Positions 15,794 through 25,503 of a stretch of 64,000 bases of DNA are shown in pieces. This DNA comes from Leptospira venezuelensis (lineage in GTDB: Bacteria; Spirochaetota; Leptospiria; Leptospirales; Leptospiraceae), in the NCBI RefSeq assembly GCF_002150035.1, contig NZ_NETS01000011.1, positions 248,001 to 312,000 of the forward strand, given 5' to 3'. The notes under the pieces are model-generated. The model was not told where the DNA came from and ran no database searches. It saw only the letters and a list, made by a program, of their open reading frames with translations. The first letter of the stretch is position 1, and each line of letters opens with the position of its first letter. The translations under genes were made by a program, and so were the position numbers.

Positions 15794-17677
15794 TTAGTCT
15801 AAAAACTCCCAAGCAGTTCTAAGCTCTCCCGCAAGTTCTACAGTTTCCAGTAGATCATTAAAAAAATCATTTTGTCCTAAAGTGGAACCATCTCCCACCA
15901 TCACCAAAAGTTTTTTAGCTCTGGTCATCCCGACATTCCATCTTCTTGTCTCGGACAAAAATCCGATCTGTCCTTCTGGATTAGATCGTACCAAACTGAA
16001 AACCACTGCATCCGATTCTCTCCCTTGGAAAGAATCCACGGTTTCCACATCTAATTGAGAGGAATACTCCGGCAGGATCTCCTCTAGTTTTTGTTTCAAA
16101 AGATATCTCTGGTATCTATAAGGAGAAAGAAGGATGAGATTTTTAGGATCCCATCCGGAATCTATGATCTTCTTTACTATATTTACCGTAAACTCTGCTT
16201 CCCAAGGATTTCCCAAACTTCCTTCCGAATTTTCTTCAGCAGTGTCTGTGCCTGAACTATCTAAAAATACTAAACTGGAACCAAAAGGTTCTCCTGACTC
16301 AAAAGGAATTTTCTCTCTAAGGTTTTGTTCTAATCCGGATTTTAATCTGTTCTCATAGAACTTTAAATTAGGGAATGTTTGGATGGGATCTGTCATTCGA
16401 TACTGTGTATCCAAAAGAAAAACTCTTTCCTTGTCTTGGAACACAGGAAGAAGTCTCTCCATTAAGGAAACCTTTAGTAATGGATCTTCCGAGATTACAG
16501 TTGGAGGAAGTTGAAATGGATCTCCTGCAATTACAAACTTATTCGCTTTTAAGATCGGTATCCAAGAAGAAGGTTCTATTGCTTGGCTACCCTCATCTAA
16601 AATTGCATAATCAAATTCTAAATTATGTAGTTGGTAAGAAGAAGCCCCAGTATGAGTGCATACAATTACCGGATGAGACTCAAGTAGATACCGGATCAGG
16701 ACCTTTTGTCTTTCCTTAATACTTTTTCGTAAGGAGTCCGCTTCTTTATAAAGGCTTCTTCTTTCTTCTGCTTCTTCTTTGCCAAAACTTCTCTTGTATT
16801 TTCGGGCCTTCTTCAATAATTCCTGGACTTCTTTTCTGTCCCTTTCTATCAGCTTTGCTTCTGGAGAATGATTCAATTTCATCTCCAAAGAGTTCTGAAT
16901 AATATCAGGATGCATCCTAGCCGGATGACCAATTCTTAAAACTGGTACTTTTAGTTTTTCTAAAGATTCTACAAGTAAATCAGAAGCTGAGTTCGTAGGA
17001 GCAGAAGCAAGTATTCTTTTTCCCTCGGAGGCGAGAAGCCTGATCGCTTCTACGATCGTTTTAGTCTTTCCAGTTCCAGGAGGTCCATGAACTAAAATAA
17101 AATCTTCTGTCTGCAAAATTGCAGATACTGCTTTCTTTTGAGAATCGTTGAGTGTTTCAGGTAGATTTGATAAAGGTTTAAAATTCGGTTTTGAAACTTC
17201 TAATTGATTCGAGAATAGATCCGCAAAGTATTTTTCTCTGGAACCTTTTTTAGCGGAGATTATTTTTTCTAGGGCCCGGTCCCATTCCTTAAAACTTGTC
17301 TCATCAGGAAGGATCTCTAAAGCAAGTTTGCCCTCTTCTACCCAATCAGGAACTTCTTCCATATATACTAGATAGGAATCTTCGTTTGCTTTTAATAGGA
17401 CCGAGATATATTCTTCTGATTCTTTTACGATCCTGACAGGTGTACCTGGTCTAAATAGTTCAGGAATGTTTTTGGATTTTGTGGGTTTGAGTAAAACCTT
17501 CCAATTTCCATCTGCGCTCAATTCAGCGTCTTCGAATACGAGCGGAAATACGGTAAATCCGTCTTGGACTCTTTTGTTTAGATCGGAGGAAGAAATTTCT
17601 TCTTTATACTTATCCAGCTCCGCCTTTCTTTCTTTTTTTAAAGAATCACGTAAGGCGGAATAATAAGATTCTTCCAT
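15794..17677 (-). CDS. UPF1/IGHMBP2-like superfamily 1 helicase
   Basis: This 627-aa protein has an N-terminal beta-barrel-like region (about 1-170) followed by an SF1B helicase core. The motifs are GPPGTGKTKT near residue 200, YAILDEGSQAIEPS (motif II), AGDPFQLPPT (III), DTQYRM (IV), ETVDSFQGRESDAVVFS (V) and RRWNVGMTRAKK (VI). Relatives unwind RNA or DNA 5' to 3'. It is the last gene of a leuC-leuD-cysK-like-helicase run and starts five bases after the cysteine-synthase homologue. The substrate is unknown. Confidence 0.88.
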   Translation of the reverse strand: MEESYYSALRDSLKKERKAELDKYKEEISSSDLNKRVQDGFTVFPLVFEDAELSADGNWKVLLKPTKSKNIPELFRPGTPVRIVKESEEYISVLLKANEDSYLVYMEEVPDWVEEGKLALEILPDETSFKEWDRALEKIISAKKGSREKYFADLFSNQLEVSKPNFKPLSNLPETLNDSQKKAVSAILQTEDFILVHGPPGTGKTKTIVEAIRLLASEGKRILASAPTNSASDLLVESLEKLKVPVLRIGHPARMHPDIIQNSLEMKLNHSPEAKLIERDRKEVQELLKKARKYKRSFGKEEAEERRSLYKEADSLRKSIKERQKVLIRYLLESHPVIVCTHTGASSYQLHNLEFDYAILDEGSQAIEPSSWIPILKANKFVIAGDPFQLPPTVISEDPLLKVSLMERLLPVFQDKERVFLLDTQYRMTDPIQTFPNLKFYENRLKSGLEQNLREKIPFESGEPFGSSLVFLDSSGTDTAEENSEGSLGNPWEAEFTVNIVKKIIDSGWDPKNLILLSPYRYQRYLLKQKLEEILPEYSSQLDVETVDSFQGRESDAVVFSLVRSNPEGQIGFLSETRRWNVGMTRAKKLLVMVGDGSTLGQNDFFNDLLETVELAGELRTAWEFLD

Positions 17678-17682
17678 TCCAA

Positions 17683-18684
17683 TTAGAGTCGGTCAGGAGA
17701 AAGTACTACAATCTTATAGCTAGGAGTTTTTTGGTCCTCTCGAGTAGGAAGGCTTTCCGCATAATGGATGGCAGATGCGAGTGTGGTACCGGTAGTCAAT
17801 CCAGCAAAAATACCTTCTTTTTGGTAAAGCTCGGATTGGTAACGAAGCGCCTCGTCTCTATCTACTCCAATGTATTGGTCAGTCACTTTTGGATCAAAAG
17901 ACTCAGGAAGTCGGATACTGGAATCACCTTGGATCATTTTACGGATGAATCGGGAATTTTTGCTCACTCCCATAATCACTCTCAAAGAAGGCTTTTTACT
18001 CTTTAAATATCTTCCTACACCAGAAAGAGTTCCACCGGAACCTCCTCCTGCAACGAACGCATCCACATTGCCAGCAAGGTCTCTCCAGATTTCAGGCCCG
18101 GTAAATAAAAAGTGTGCATTCGTGTTTGCCATATCCTTGAATTCATTCAGGATCACGCTATTTTTCTCTTTGTCCTTGGCTGCCTTTGCAGTTTCTAAAA
18201 GAGAATCATCCCAGTTGCCTTTTGCAAGTTGAACAACTTCGACACTAGCACCGTAGGATTTTAATTCTTTGATCTTTTCCTGATCTGTATCAGGAGCTAA
18301 AAATACTTTAAACTTGTATTGGCGAAGAGTAGCGATCCAAGCAAGAGAAATAGCAGTAGTATTATATCCGGCTTGGAAAATAGAACCGCCGGGTTTTAAT
18401 TCTCCCCTTCTTTCTGCAGCAAGAATCATAGAAAGTGCAGTTCTATCTTTTACACTTCCGGTAGGATTACAGAACTCAGCTTTTAGATAAATTTCCACAT
18501 TCGGAATATGAGAACCGATCTGGTTCAATCGAATAAGAGGAGTATTACCAATCATCTGGAGAACATTCTCCTTGATCGGCTTAGCTACACTTAGCTCTCT
18601 TCCGAAAGCATTTTGAACATTATTCAAAGCCCCCAGAAGGCTATTGCCGAATTCATCTATGGAGCGTGAAATTTCGTCGAACAT
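17683..18684 (-). CDS. Cysteine synthase/cystathionine beta-synthase family protein, atypical
   Basis: This is a 333-aa PLP enzyme of fold type II with an N-terminal extension of about 40 residues before MIGNTPLIRLN. The Schiff-base lysine is in GSVKDR (K79), and the phosphate-binding loop is GGGSGGTLSGVGRYLK. The substrate loop, normally TSGNTG, reads QAGYNTTAIS (104-113), and the protein ends at LSPDRL where CysK continues with a serine-containing SGERYLS motif. Activity as an O-acetylserine sulfhydrylase is therefore uncertain. It lies 30 bases downstream of leuD. Confidence 0.75.
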   Translation of the reverse strand: MFDEISRSIDEFGNSLLGALNNVQNAFGRELSVAKPIKENVLQMIGNTPLIRLNQIGSHIPNVEIYLKAEFCNPTGSVKDRTALSMILAAERRGELKPGGSIFQAGYNTTAISLAWIATLRQYKFKVFLAPDTDQEKIKELKSYGASVEVVQLAKGNWDDSLLETAKAAKDKEKNSVILNEFKDMANTNAHFLFTGPEIWRDLAGNVDAFVAGGGSGGTLSGVGRYLKSKKPSLRVIMGVSKNSRFIRKMIQGDSSIRLPESFDPKVTDQYIGVDRDEALRYQSELYQKEGIFAGLTTGTTLASAIHYAESLPTREDQKTPSYKIVVLSPDRL

Positions 18685-18714
18685 AGTCTTCTAGAGTCCT
18701 GTATTTTTAGAAAA

Positions 18715-19341
18715 TTACTTATGAGAAGCGTACAACCAAGGAACATCTTTTCGATTTTTCTCTTCATAAGAAGAGATTTCTGCAGCATGCTGCAAAGTTA
18801 AACCGATATCGTCCAAACCATTGAATAAACAATACTTACGGAAAGAGTCCACTTCAAAATTGTAAACTTTTCCGGAAGGACTGATCACATTCTGTTTATC
18901 CAGATCGATCTTAATTTTGGCTCCCGGAGTCTTATCCACAATTTTGAAAATTTCGTCTACTTCTTCCGGCTTTAAAACAACTGGAAGCATACCGTTTTTG
19001 AAACAATTATTGTAGAAAATATCGGCGTAAGAAGGAGCAATAATTGCCCTAAACCCGTAGTCTTCCAATGCCCAAGGAGCATGCTCTCTAGAAGAACCAC
19101 ATCCAAAATTGTCTCTGGTAACTAGAACGGAAGCACCTTTATATCTGTCTTGGTTTAGAGAAAACTCAGGATTCGGCTTGGTTCCCTCGTCATCCAGGTA
19201 TCTCCAATCATGGAATAGATGGATTCCGAAACCGGTACGTTCTATCTTCTTTAAAAATTGTTTAGGGATGATTGCATCCGTATCTATATTTGGGCGGTCA
19301 ATTAGTACCGCTAAACCTTCGTGTTGAGTAAAGGGTTTCAT
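18715..19341 (-). CDS. leuD: 3-Isopropylmalate dehydratase small subunit
   Basis: The 208-aa protein has the swivel domain of the aconitase superfamily: [18 protein letters not shown] near residue 14 and [15 protein letters not shown] near residue 78, the latter forming the substrate-binding loop. It pairs with LeuC to isomerise 2- to 3-isopropylmalate in leucine synthesis. It starts 12 bases after the leuC stop, consistent with a coupled operon, and is of usual length. Confidence 0.96.
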   Translation of the reverse strand: MKPFTQHEGLAVLIDRPNIDTDAIIPKQFLKKIERTGFGIHLFHDWRYLDDEGTKPNPEFSLNQDRYKGASVLVTRDNFGCGSSREHAPWALEDYGFRAIIAPSYADIFYNNCFKNGMLPVVLKPEEVDEIFKIVDKTPGAKIKIDLDKQNVISPSGKVYNFEVDSFRKYCLFNGLDDIGLTLQHAAEISSYEEKNRKDVPWLYASHK

Positions 19342-19353
19342 GAGTCAGTATCC

Positions 19354-20751
19354 TTATTTCCAGTTCCGAATATCTACAAAATGTCCTTCGACTGCAGCAG
19401 CTGCAGCCATTGCAGGACCAACTAGGTGAGTTCTTCCACCTTTACCTTGTCTTCCTTCGAAGTTACGATTAGAAGTAGAAGCGCATCTGTCTCCTGGTTG
19501 TAAAACATCGTCGTTCATAGCAAGGCACATGGAGCAACCCGGTTGTCTCCATTCAAAACCTGCTTCTATAAATATTTTATCCAGTCCTTCGGATTCAGCC
19601 TGGCGTTTCACACGGCCGGATCCTGGAACTACAATTGCCTGGACCTTACTCGATACCTTCTTACCTTTTACAGTAGTAGCAGCCACTCTCAAGTCTTCAA
19701 TCCTTGAATTTGTGCAAGAACCGATGAATACCTTATTCACAAAGACATCTTGCATCTTTTGTCCAGGTTTCAGGTCCATATATTTAAGCGCGTTTTCGAT
19801 ACTGATCTTTTCTACAGCATCAGGTGCGTCTTTCGGATCAGGAACAATCCCAGTCACAGGAACTACTTGTCCTGGAGAAGTTCCCCAAGTTACTTGAGGA
19901 GCGATCTCTTCTGCTTTTAATACTATGCTAGTATCAAATTTAGCTCCCTCATCTGTTACGTAACGTTTCCATTTTTGGACAGCTAGATCCCATTCTGCAC
20001 CTTTAGGAGCGAAATCTTTTCCTTTCAGATAATCAAAAGTAGTTTGGTCAGGAGCGATAAGCCCTGCTCTTGCACCTGCTTCGATAGACATATTACAAAC
20101 AGTCATACGAGCTTCCATACTAAGGGAAGAAATTGCAGATCCTCTATATTCGATTACATATCCGGTTGCTCCACCAGTACCTATCTTTCCGATGATCGCA
20201 AGAACGATATCCTTAGCGGTTACATGAGGAGAAAGTTGGCCATCTACTCTGATCTCCATTGTTTTTGCTCTTCTTTGCAAAAGAGTTTGGGTAGCAAGCA
20301 CATGCTCTACTTCTGAAGTTCCTATTCCGAAAGCAAGTGCTCCAAATGCTCCATGAGTAGAAGTGTGGGAGTCCCCGCAAACAATAGTCATACCTGGATG
20401 AGTGAGTCCCATCTCCGGCGCGATCACATGGATGATCCCTTGGTCAGGGTGATTTAGATCGTATAAAGTAATTCCGTTCTCATTACAATTCTTGATAAGA
20501 GTTTTCATCTGGTTGGCAGAGATCGGATCAGCCAATTCCAGGTCACGGATCCGAGTGGAAACGTTATGGTCCATGGTAGCAAAAGTAGCTTCTGGACGAC
20601 GAACCTTTCTTGCTGCCATACGAATGCCGTCGAAAGCCTGGGGACTCGTTACCTCATGGATGAGATGTCTATCTATATAAAGTAGATAAGACCCTCCGTC
20701 CAATTCACCGACCAAATGGTCTTCCCAGATTTTTTCGAACATAGTTTTCAT
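19354..20751 (-). CDS. leuC: 3-Isopropylmalate dehydratase large subunit
   Basis: The 465-aa aconitase-type protein carries [34 protein letters not shown] and the [4Fe-4S] cysteines in IGSCTNSR and [14 protein letters not shown] place the start at ATG 20751 ([12 protein letters not shown]), which gives the normal length and has a GGGGGA box about ten bases upstream. An in-frame TTG at 20781 would add ten residues. The leuC-leuD pair leads an operon that continues into the cysteine-synthase homologue and the helicase. Confidence 0.96.
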   Translation of the reverse strand: MKTMFEKIWEDHLVGELDGGSYLLYIDRHLIHEVTSPQAFDGIRMAARKVRRPEATFATMDHNVSTRIRDLELADPISANQMKTLIKNCNENGITLYDLNHPDQGIIHVIAPEMGLTHPGMTIVCGDSHTSTHGAFGALAFGIGTSEVEHVLATQTLLQRRAKTMEIRVDGQLSPHVTAKDIVLAIIGKIGTGGATGYVIEYRGSAISSLSMEARMTVCNMSIEAGARAGLIAPDQTTFDYLKGKDFAPKGAEWDLAVQKWKRYVTDEGAKFDTSIVLKAEEIAPQVTWGTSPGQVVPVTGIVPDPKDAPDAVEKISIENALKYMDLKPGQKMQDVFVNKVFIGSCTNSRIEDLRVAATTVKGKKVSSKVQAIVVPGSGRVKRQAESEGLDKIFIEAGFEWRQPGCSMCLAMNDDVLQPGDRCASTSNRNFEGRQGKGGRTHLVGPAMAAAAAVEGHFVDIRNWK

Positions 20752-20875
20752 GGTGTGCAGATCCCCCAGGGGGTAATTCAAGAGTAAAGATTAGACTTCC
20801 TTACGGAAGCTCTCTTCCATGCTAAAAATCAGGGGTTTTTCGTAAAGAAGGTTCCGAGGGAAGGCCCCGAATCTA

Positions 20876-22351
20876 TCACTTACCGCGGAAAACGAGTAGA
20901 GCTTTGCCTATCCCTATCTCATCAAAATCGTATAAGATTCTTGGTCTCAAAATTTTTCTACCGTTCAAGAAGGTTCCCGCCTCGGAAACCAGATCGTATA
21001 GAATATATCTATTACGGACCTTTCTGATCCTAGCATGATTTTTACTGACAGATTGTTCGTATAAAACCAGATCACAAAGGTCAGAATTTCCTATATTAGT
21101 CTCGGCTCTTGCGAGTGAGTATTGTTTACCTGGATTTCTTCCTTCTTTAAAAACGAGTGTTGCCTTTTCATAGGATTCACCCTGTTCGAATTCTTTTAGA
21201 GCAACAGGAGCTGCCCTTTCCGTTTCGATCCTATCTTCGTCCGAATAAACCAATTGGTATTGGTTTCCATACATTTTACGATAGGCATCTTGTTCGAATT
21301 CTATTGTATGAAGTCTTTCTGCCGGGCTTACAGTTCCTTCCGGACTATGCCTTTTCCCTTTTTTCATAACTACAATTAAGGCAACCAGAGTAAGAATTAG
21401 TAGGAAAGTAAAGCTTGGTAAAAAGATAGAAGGATGTAATAAGAAAACTGCGAGCCTTGTTCGGAAAGGCAGGTCGTAGGAAAAACTGAGCCGTCTGGAA
21501 TTTTTAGTTTCGAGTTCTACTTCGATATTTCCATTTCCTTGGAACTGCCACTCATCTTGAAAAGGTGATTCGTAAACCAAGGACCAAGGTTCTTTTCTGA
21601 AATAGTCCAAATCTCCAAAAACTTGGGTCCTAAAATCTGGGCTATTCAATGAATAGAATGTTCCACCATATCTTTTTGCTAAAAACTTTGCGCCATTAGA
21701 AGGAAAAGACAAAATTTGGATTGGGATATTCGGAGTGTATTCTCCGTTCTGTGCCTCATTAGAAGGAATCAAATCTTGGTCATAAAATATGGTCAGAATA
21801 TAATCTGTTTCTTTCAAACGAGGAGAGATCTTTTGAAAAACATAGTCCAGGTTTGCAGAAGTATTTCTGTTGGATTTTCCACCTGGGACCTTCGCTTCTT
21901 TTAAAGCATCCGTTTTACTCAGGTCATCTTTTGAGAAGAATACATCATCCGTAAAAAATACAAAACTAAATCTGTCAGCGGAATCTGATTTTTCTACAAT
22001 CGTCTTTAAGATCTCTGTGGCTTGCACATTATGATCGAATGAGTTCGTCATCTGAGTGATCAGATAAATATGGACTGGTCTTGTACCTTCTGATCTATGG
22101 ATTTTGAGAGGACCTACTCTTCTGGAACGATTTTCTTTTCGTTCAGAGACTGTAAGTATTTCCTGATCCAAGGGAACACCCTTGCCTGCTCTAAGCTTTA
22201 ATTCAAGCTTAGGATATTTAGAAATATCATATTCTTCTAAATGGATACTTTCTGCCCCGACAAACGAAGGATATACGCTTGCCGCTATGATCAGAAGGTT
22301 TAAGAAGACTGTGCGGATCATGAGATTTTGCAATTTAAGCGGGATTTTCAT
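20876..22351 (-). CDS. FHA-domain membrane protein with VWA-like periplasmic region
   Basis: This 491-aa protein has an N-terminal signal segment ending near VGAES and an extracytoplasmic region of about 280 residues resembling a von Willebrand A fold. A transmembrane helix follows (PSFTFLLILTLVALIVV), then a cytoplasmic FHA domain with the phosphothreonine-binding core ETNIGNSDLCDLVL, SVSKNHARI and EAGTFLNGRKI. The VWA metal motif DxSxS is not intact (TQMTNSF). FHA domains read serine/threonine-kinase signals. The chosen start overlaps the ABC gene by 17 bases; ATG 22321 (MIRTVF) is a good alternative. Confidence 0.72.
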   Translation of the reverse strand: MKIPLKLQNLMIRTVFLNLLIIAASVYPSFVGAESIHLEEYDISKYPKLELKLRAGKGVPLDQEILTVSERKENRSRRVGPLKIHRSEGTRPVHIYLITQMTNSFDHNVQATEILKTIVEKSDSADRFSFVFFTDDVFFSKDDLSKTDALKEAKVPGGKSNRNTSANLDYVFQKISPRLKETDYILTIFYDQDLIPSNEAQNGEYTPNIPIQILSFPSNGAKFLAKRYGGTFYSLNSPDFRTQVFGDLDYFRKEPWSLVYESPFQDEWQFQGNGNIEVELETKNSRRLSFSYDLPFRTRLAVFLLHPSIFLPSFTFLLILTLVALIVVMKKGKRHSPEGTVSPAERLHTIEFEQDAYRKMYGNQYQLVYSDEDRIETERAAPVALKEFEQGESYEKATLVFKEGRNPGKQYSLARAETNIGNSDLCDLVLYEQSVSKNHARIRKVRNRYILYDLVSEAGTFLNGRKILRPRILYDFDEIGIGKALLVFRGK

Positions 22352-23120
22352 CCAAAGTAAACAGTTTTCTGGAATACTCTAAACTTGGTTCCCAAACACC
22401 ATTTCGGCTTTTCAGGGTCTCGAGTTTTTCCCCACTTTTCATCACTGTAATAGTATCGGCTAGCTCCCGTGCAGAACTAAGATCATGGCTGATAAATAGA
22501 AGTCCCGCTCCCAGATCTTTTACCCTGGATTTCAAAAGTTCCAAGATCGCCTTTCCTGTAATCGGATCCAAGGCCGATGTGGGCTCATCTGCCAGAATAA
22601 GTTCTGCTCCGGAATACACCGAAAGTAGTACTAACACCCTCTGTCTTTCTCCTCCAGAAAGTTGGTGAGGTCTCGCTCTCCAGGCTGCTTCTGGATCGGA
22701 AAGTCCGAATTCTTTTAGGAGTCGAATTCCTGTTTCTGGAATTGCAAGTTCAGGTTGGATGAGAGAAAAATATTCCAGGATCTGAGATCCGATACTTAAA
22801 AAAGGATGGAGACCGATCGCAGCAGTCTGAGGTATCAAACTGATCCGCCTACCTCGCCAGTTTTTCCAAAGGCTAAAATCTCCGCTGGGTATATCTTGGG
22901 AGAAGATACTGAATTTTTTCCAGGTTATGGAAGTATCTTCACTTAAAAGTCCGAGGACAGCGCTTGCAAAAGTGGATTTTCCGCTTCCGGATTCTCCCAC
23001 CAATGCGTGGACTTCTTTTTTAGAAATTTGGAAATCGAAGTTTTTAAGAATATGAGCAGATCCGATTTTTACATTCAGATCTTGTATAGAAAGAATCGTA
23101 TCGAAAGAATCTCTCTCCAA
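22335..23120 (-). CDS. ABC transporter ATP-binding protein (oligopeptide/nickel-importer type)
   Basis: The 261-aa ATPase has Walker A GESGSGKST near residue 38, a Q-loop with RRISLIPQTAAIGLHP, signature LSGGERQR and Walker B ELILADEPTSALDP. The arrangement matches DppD/OppD-type subunits, but the usual C-terminal iron-sulfur/peptide extension is absent. No permease or binding-protein gene is adjacent, so it is an orphan ATPase here. It starts three bases after gmhA ends and its 3' end meets the FHA gene. Confidence 0.82.
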   Translation of the reverse strand: MERDSFDTILSIQDLNVKIGSAHILKNFDFQISKKEVHALVGESGSGKSTFASAVLGLLSEDTSITWKKFSIFSQDIPSGDFSLWKNWRGRRISLIPQTAAIGLHPFLSIGSQILEYFSLIQPELAIPETGIRLLKEFGLSDPEAAWRARPHQLSGGERQRVLVLLSVYSGAELILADEPTSALDPITGKAILELLKSRVKDLGAGLLFISHDLSSARELADTITVMKSGEKLETLKSRNGVWEPSLEYSRKLFTLDENPA

Positions 23121-23123
23121 GTT

Positions 23124-23717
23124 TTATCCTAACTGAAAGAGTTCGTATTCTATAATTGAACAAACAATATGACCGATCAGAATATGAGATTCTTGGATGC
23201 GTGCAGTCTCTTTCCTAGGAATGACGAGATCTAGGTCTGCCATTCCTTTCATCTTTCCACCATCCCCACCTAAAAAAGAGATCGTTTTCATCCCGATCTT
23301 TTTGGCGGATTCCATAGCAGCGATCACGTTTTTGGAATTTCCACTGGTTGAAAGTCCTACAAGAAGATCTCCGGGTTTTCCAAAAGCTTCTACCTGACGA
23401 GAAAACACAAACTCATATCCATAATCATTGGAGCAAGCGGTCAGAACCGCAGAATCGGCGTTCAATGCTAATGCAGGGAGTGCTCTTCTTTCATTGCCTG
23501 ATTTATAACGGACCACAAGTTCTGCGGCAATATGGGATGCATCACAAGAAGAACCACCGTTTCCACAAAAAAGGATCGTATTCCCCTTTTTTAATACTTC
23601 AGAAGCAATTTTTCCTGCTTCTTCAATTTGAGGAAGAAGTGTATCCAATACTGCTTTTTTAGTCTCTATAGAGTCCTGTATCTGTTTGGATGCGATTTCT
23701 TTTAAGTTCATTCTCAT
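23124..23717 (-). CDS. gmhA: D-sedoheptulose-7-phosphate isomerase
   Basis: The 197-aa SIS-domain protein has [17 protein letters not shown] near residue 51, [28 protein letters not shown] and the C-terminal [19 protein letters not shown] with the catalytic-site glutamate and histidine. GmhA makes the heptose precursor of the LPS inner core. Its start overlaps the upstream hypothetical gene by four bases (ATGA), and a glycosyltransferase gene precedes that one, so this is an envelope-sugar operon. Confidence 0.9.
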   Translation of the reverse strand: MRMNLKEIASKQIQDSIETKKAVLDTLLPQIEEAGKIASEVLKKGNTILFCGNGGSSCDASHIAAELVVRYKSGNERRALPALALNADSAVLTACSNDYGYEFVFSRQVEAFGKPGDLLVGLSTSGNSKNVIAAMESAKKIGMKTISFLGGDGGKMKGMADLDLVIPRKETARIQESHILIGHIVCSIIEYELFQLG

Positions 23718-24493
23718 TTATCCTTTTTAGACCGAATTTTAGAGAGCACTGACTCAAAATCCTTTTTAGCTGAATCAAATTCATACAGTGTCAAATTTTC
23801 GGAATGCGGAGAATTCCTGTTCCCGCTTACGTTTAAAAAATACAGTTCTTTGGAGACGATCCGTTTTACCCTTTCAGAAGAATTTGCCTGAAAAACATCT
23901 TCAAATTCTTTTCCGAGAAAGACTAGTAATACAGCAATCGTGCTCGGTCTAAGATTAATCAAGATTTGTTGTTTCCAAATAGGATCCCAAGTTAAGATCT
24001 CTTTCCAGGAATCAGCAGAACGTTTTAGATCCGGTTCCTCTTGCAAAACTGCCCAAGACTCCTCATCCCAATTCGGAGTATTAATTCCTGATAAGATACT
24101 TTTTAGACTCTTATGATCCCCACTTAAAAGTCTGTTAAGATCAGCCTCTCCTAAAAAAATCACCCCGCTAATCTTATCGCCCTGCTCAGTTAAATAATTT
24201 CCAGTCGAGACTACTAGAGAATATTCTCTGCCTGATTTTTCCTTACCTTCTAGACGGAACAGATTGCGGTTGTTTTTAGTCAGCTTTAAAGAAGGGCTTT
24301 CAAAAATTACACCGGAAGGTTTTTTACGGGTCACAAAAAAACGATCCGCTTTTTCTCTTAGGTCTTTTAATTCCCAGGTATAACCGCGACTATCTCTAAC
24401 AACTTCTTTTTCGATTTCAGCTGCGGCCTTCTTTTTCTTTCTCCAGAAAAAGAGCTTACTCCAAAATCCTGATTTTTGTTTGCCCTTGGCCAT
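23714..24493 (-). CDS. Conserved hypothetical protein in LPS gene cluster
   Basis: I do not recognise this 259-aa soluble protein. It begins with a very basic, aromatic stretch ([10 protein letters not shown]) that could contact a membrane or nucleic acid. A mixed central region follows, then a helical C-terminal part (about 165-259) with [21 protein letters not shown] and a segment that loosely recalls FliG-like helical repeats. It is sandwiched between a family 2 glycosyltransferase gene (one base away) and gmhA (ATGA overlap), suggesting co-expression with LPS functions. No function is assigned. Confidence 0.6.
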   Translation of the reverse strand: MAKGKQKSGFWSKLFFWRKKKKAAAEIEKEVVRDSRGYTWELKDLREKADRFFVTRKKPSGVIFESPSLKLTKNNRNLFRLEGKEKSGREYSLVVSTGNYLTEQGDKISGVIFLGEADLNRLLSGDHKSLKSILSGINTPNWDEESWAVLQEEPDLKRSADSWKEILTWDPIWKQQILINLRPSTIAVLLVFLGKEFEDVFQANSSERVKRIVSKELYFLNVSGNRNSPHSENLTLYEFDSAKKDFESVLSKIRSKKDK

Positions 24494-24494
24494 C

Positions 24495-25394
24495 TTAGTT
24501 CCCGTAATCTTTTCGGAGATTAGAAGGGCGTTCTATCAATTTTTTCCCCAATTCGTAAACCTTTGCTTCTTTTAGAAAAGTGGAATACGCAGAAGAGATA
24601 GCGATCGTAAATCCTGGAAATCCGTCGAGGAACCCAAACTTGAAAATATAGATCTCTACAAATTTCCCAAAAGGTTTGATGATTGTACGAGCTAGCGAGA
24701 ATTTTTTATTCTTCTTCCATCGAGTCCAGGAAACAATCGAGGAGAACTTATTGATCGTATCCACTTGTTGTGAAAGGTCTGCAAAACTATAATGAAGTAT
24801 ATCCCCTTTTATCTTTTTACCTTTCCCCTCTACCACCAGGTAATCGTGAGGATTTTCGCCTACCCATTTGGACTTTGATTTTCGGATAATGCGAAATTTG
24901 GTCTGGGGATACCATCCTGAGAAACGAATAAACCTTCCCATATGAAATGTAAGTCTAGAAACTTTGAGTCCGTTCAAGGAAGGATCTTCAGGACTTTCTA
25001 AAAACAATCTAAGAGAATCTCTGAGTTCTTCACTCAAACGTTCATCTGCGTCCAAAGAAAGAATCCACTCGTTCTTGCAGAGAGAGATCGCGTCATTCTT
25101 CTGTTCTACATGCCCTTTAAAATTCTGAGACGAAAAACGAACTTCAGGAAAGGACTCGCTGATCTCCTTTGTTTTGTCTGTACTGTTTGAATCTAAAACG
25201 ACGATTTCGTCAGCGATATCTCTGCAGGATTTGATACAGTCCCCTATATTCGCTTCTTCATTATAAGTGATGATCGCAACTGAAAGTTTTTTTAAAAATC
25301 TTTCCCGGACCTCATTTCTGCTCAAGGGAGTCTTGGCTTTAGATTTCTTTTTTTTAGAGGAAGAAGGTTCCTTGGTTTTAATGGATTCTGCCAT
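24495..25394 (-). CDS. Family 2 glycosyltransferase (WaaE-like)
   Basis: The 299-aa protein has a lysine- and serine-rich N-terminal tail, then a GT-A fold starting LSVAIITYNEEANIGDCI. Nucleotide-binding DEIVVLDSNSTDKT and a DxD-like SLDADERL follow. Later parts, PQTKFRIIRKSKSKWVGENPHD and YSFADLSQQVDTINKF, are typical of LPS core glucosyltransferases of the WaaE/KdtX type. It probably acts at the cytoplasmic membrane during core assembly. It is divergent from the O-antigen ligase gene. Confidence 0.85.
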   Translation of the reverse strand: MAESIKTKEPSSSKKKKSKAKTPLSRNEVRERFLKKLSVAIITYNEEANIGDCIKSCRDIADEIVVLDSNSTDKTKEISESFPEVRFSSQNFKGHVEQKNDAISLCKNEWILSLDADERLSEELRDSLRLFLESPEDPSLNGLKVSRLTFHMGRFIRFSGWYPQTKFRIIRKSKSKWVGENPHDYLVVEGKGKKIKGDILHYSFADLSQQVDTINKFSSIVSWTRWKKNKKFSLARTIIKPFGKFVEIYIFKFGFLDGFPGFTIAISSAYSTFLKEAKVYELGKKLIERPSNLRKDYGN

Positions 25395-25503
25395 ATATTT
25401 GAATATCGCAAAGAAGCGAATGAATTCCTAAAATAGTAGGTTTTCCTTCTTTGTCAGCGGTTTTTTCTGGAAATCTGGGAGGAAAAGGAAAGTCTGGGGA
25501 CCG

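Noticed and set aside
20752..20781. Longer leuC N-terminus from TTG 20781
   Set aside because: The ATG at 20751 gives the family's normal length and has a GGGGGA box at a workable distance.
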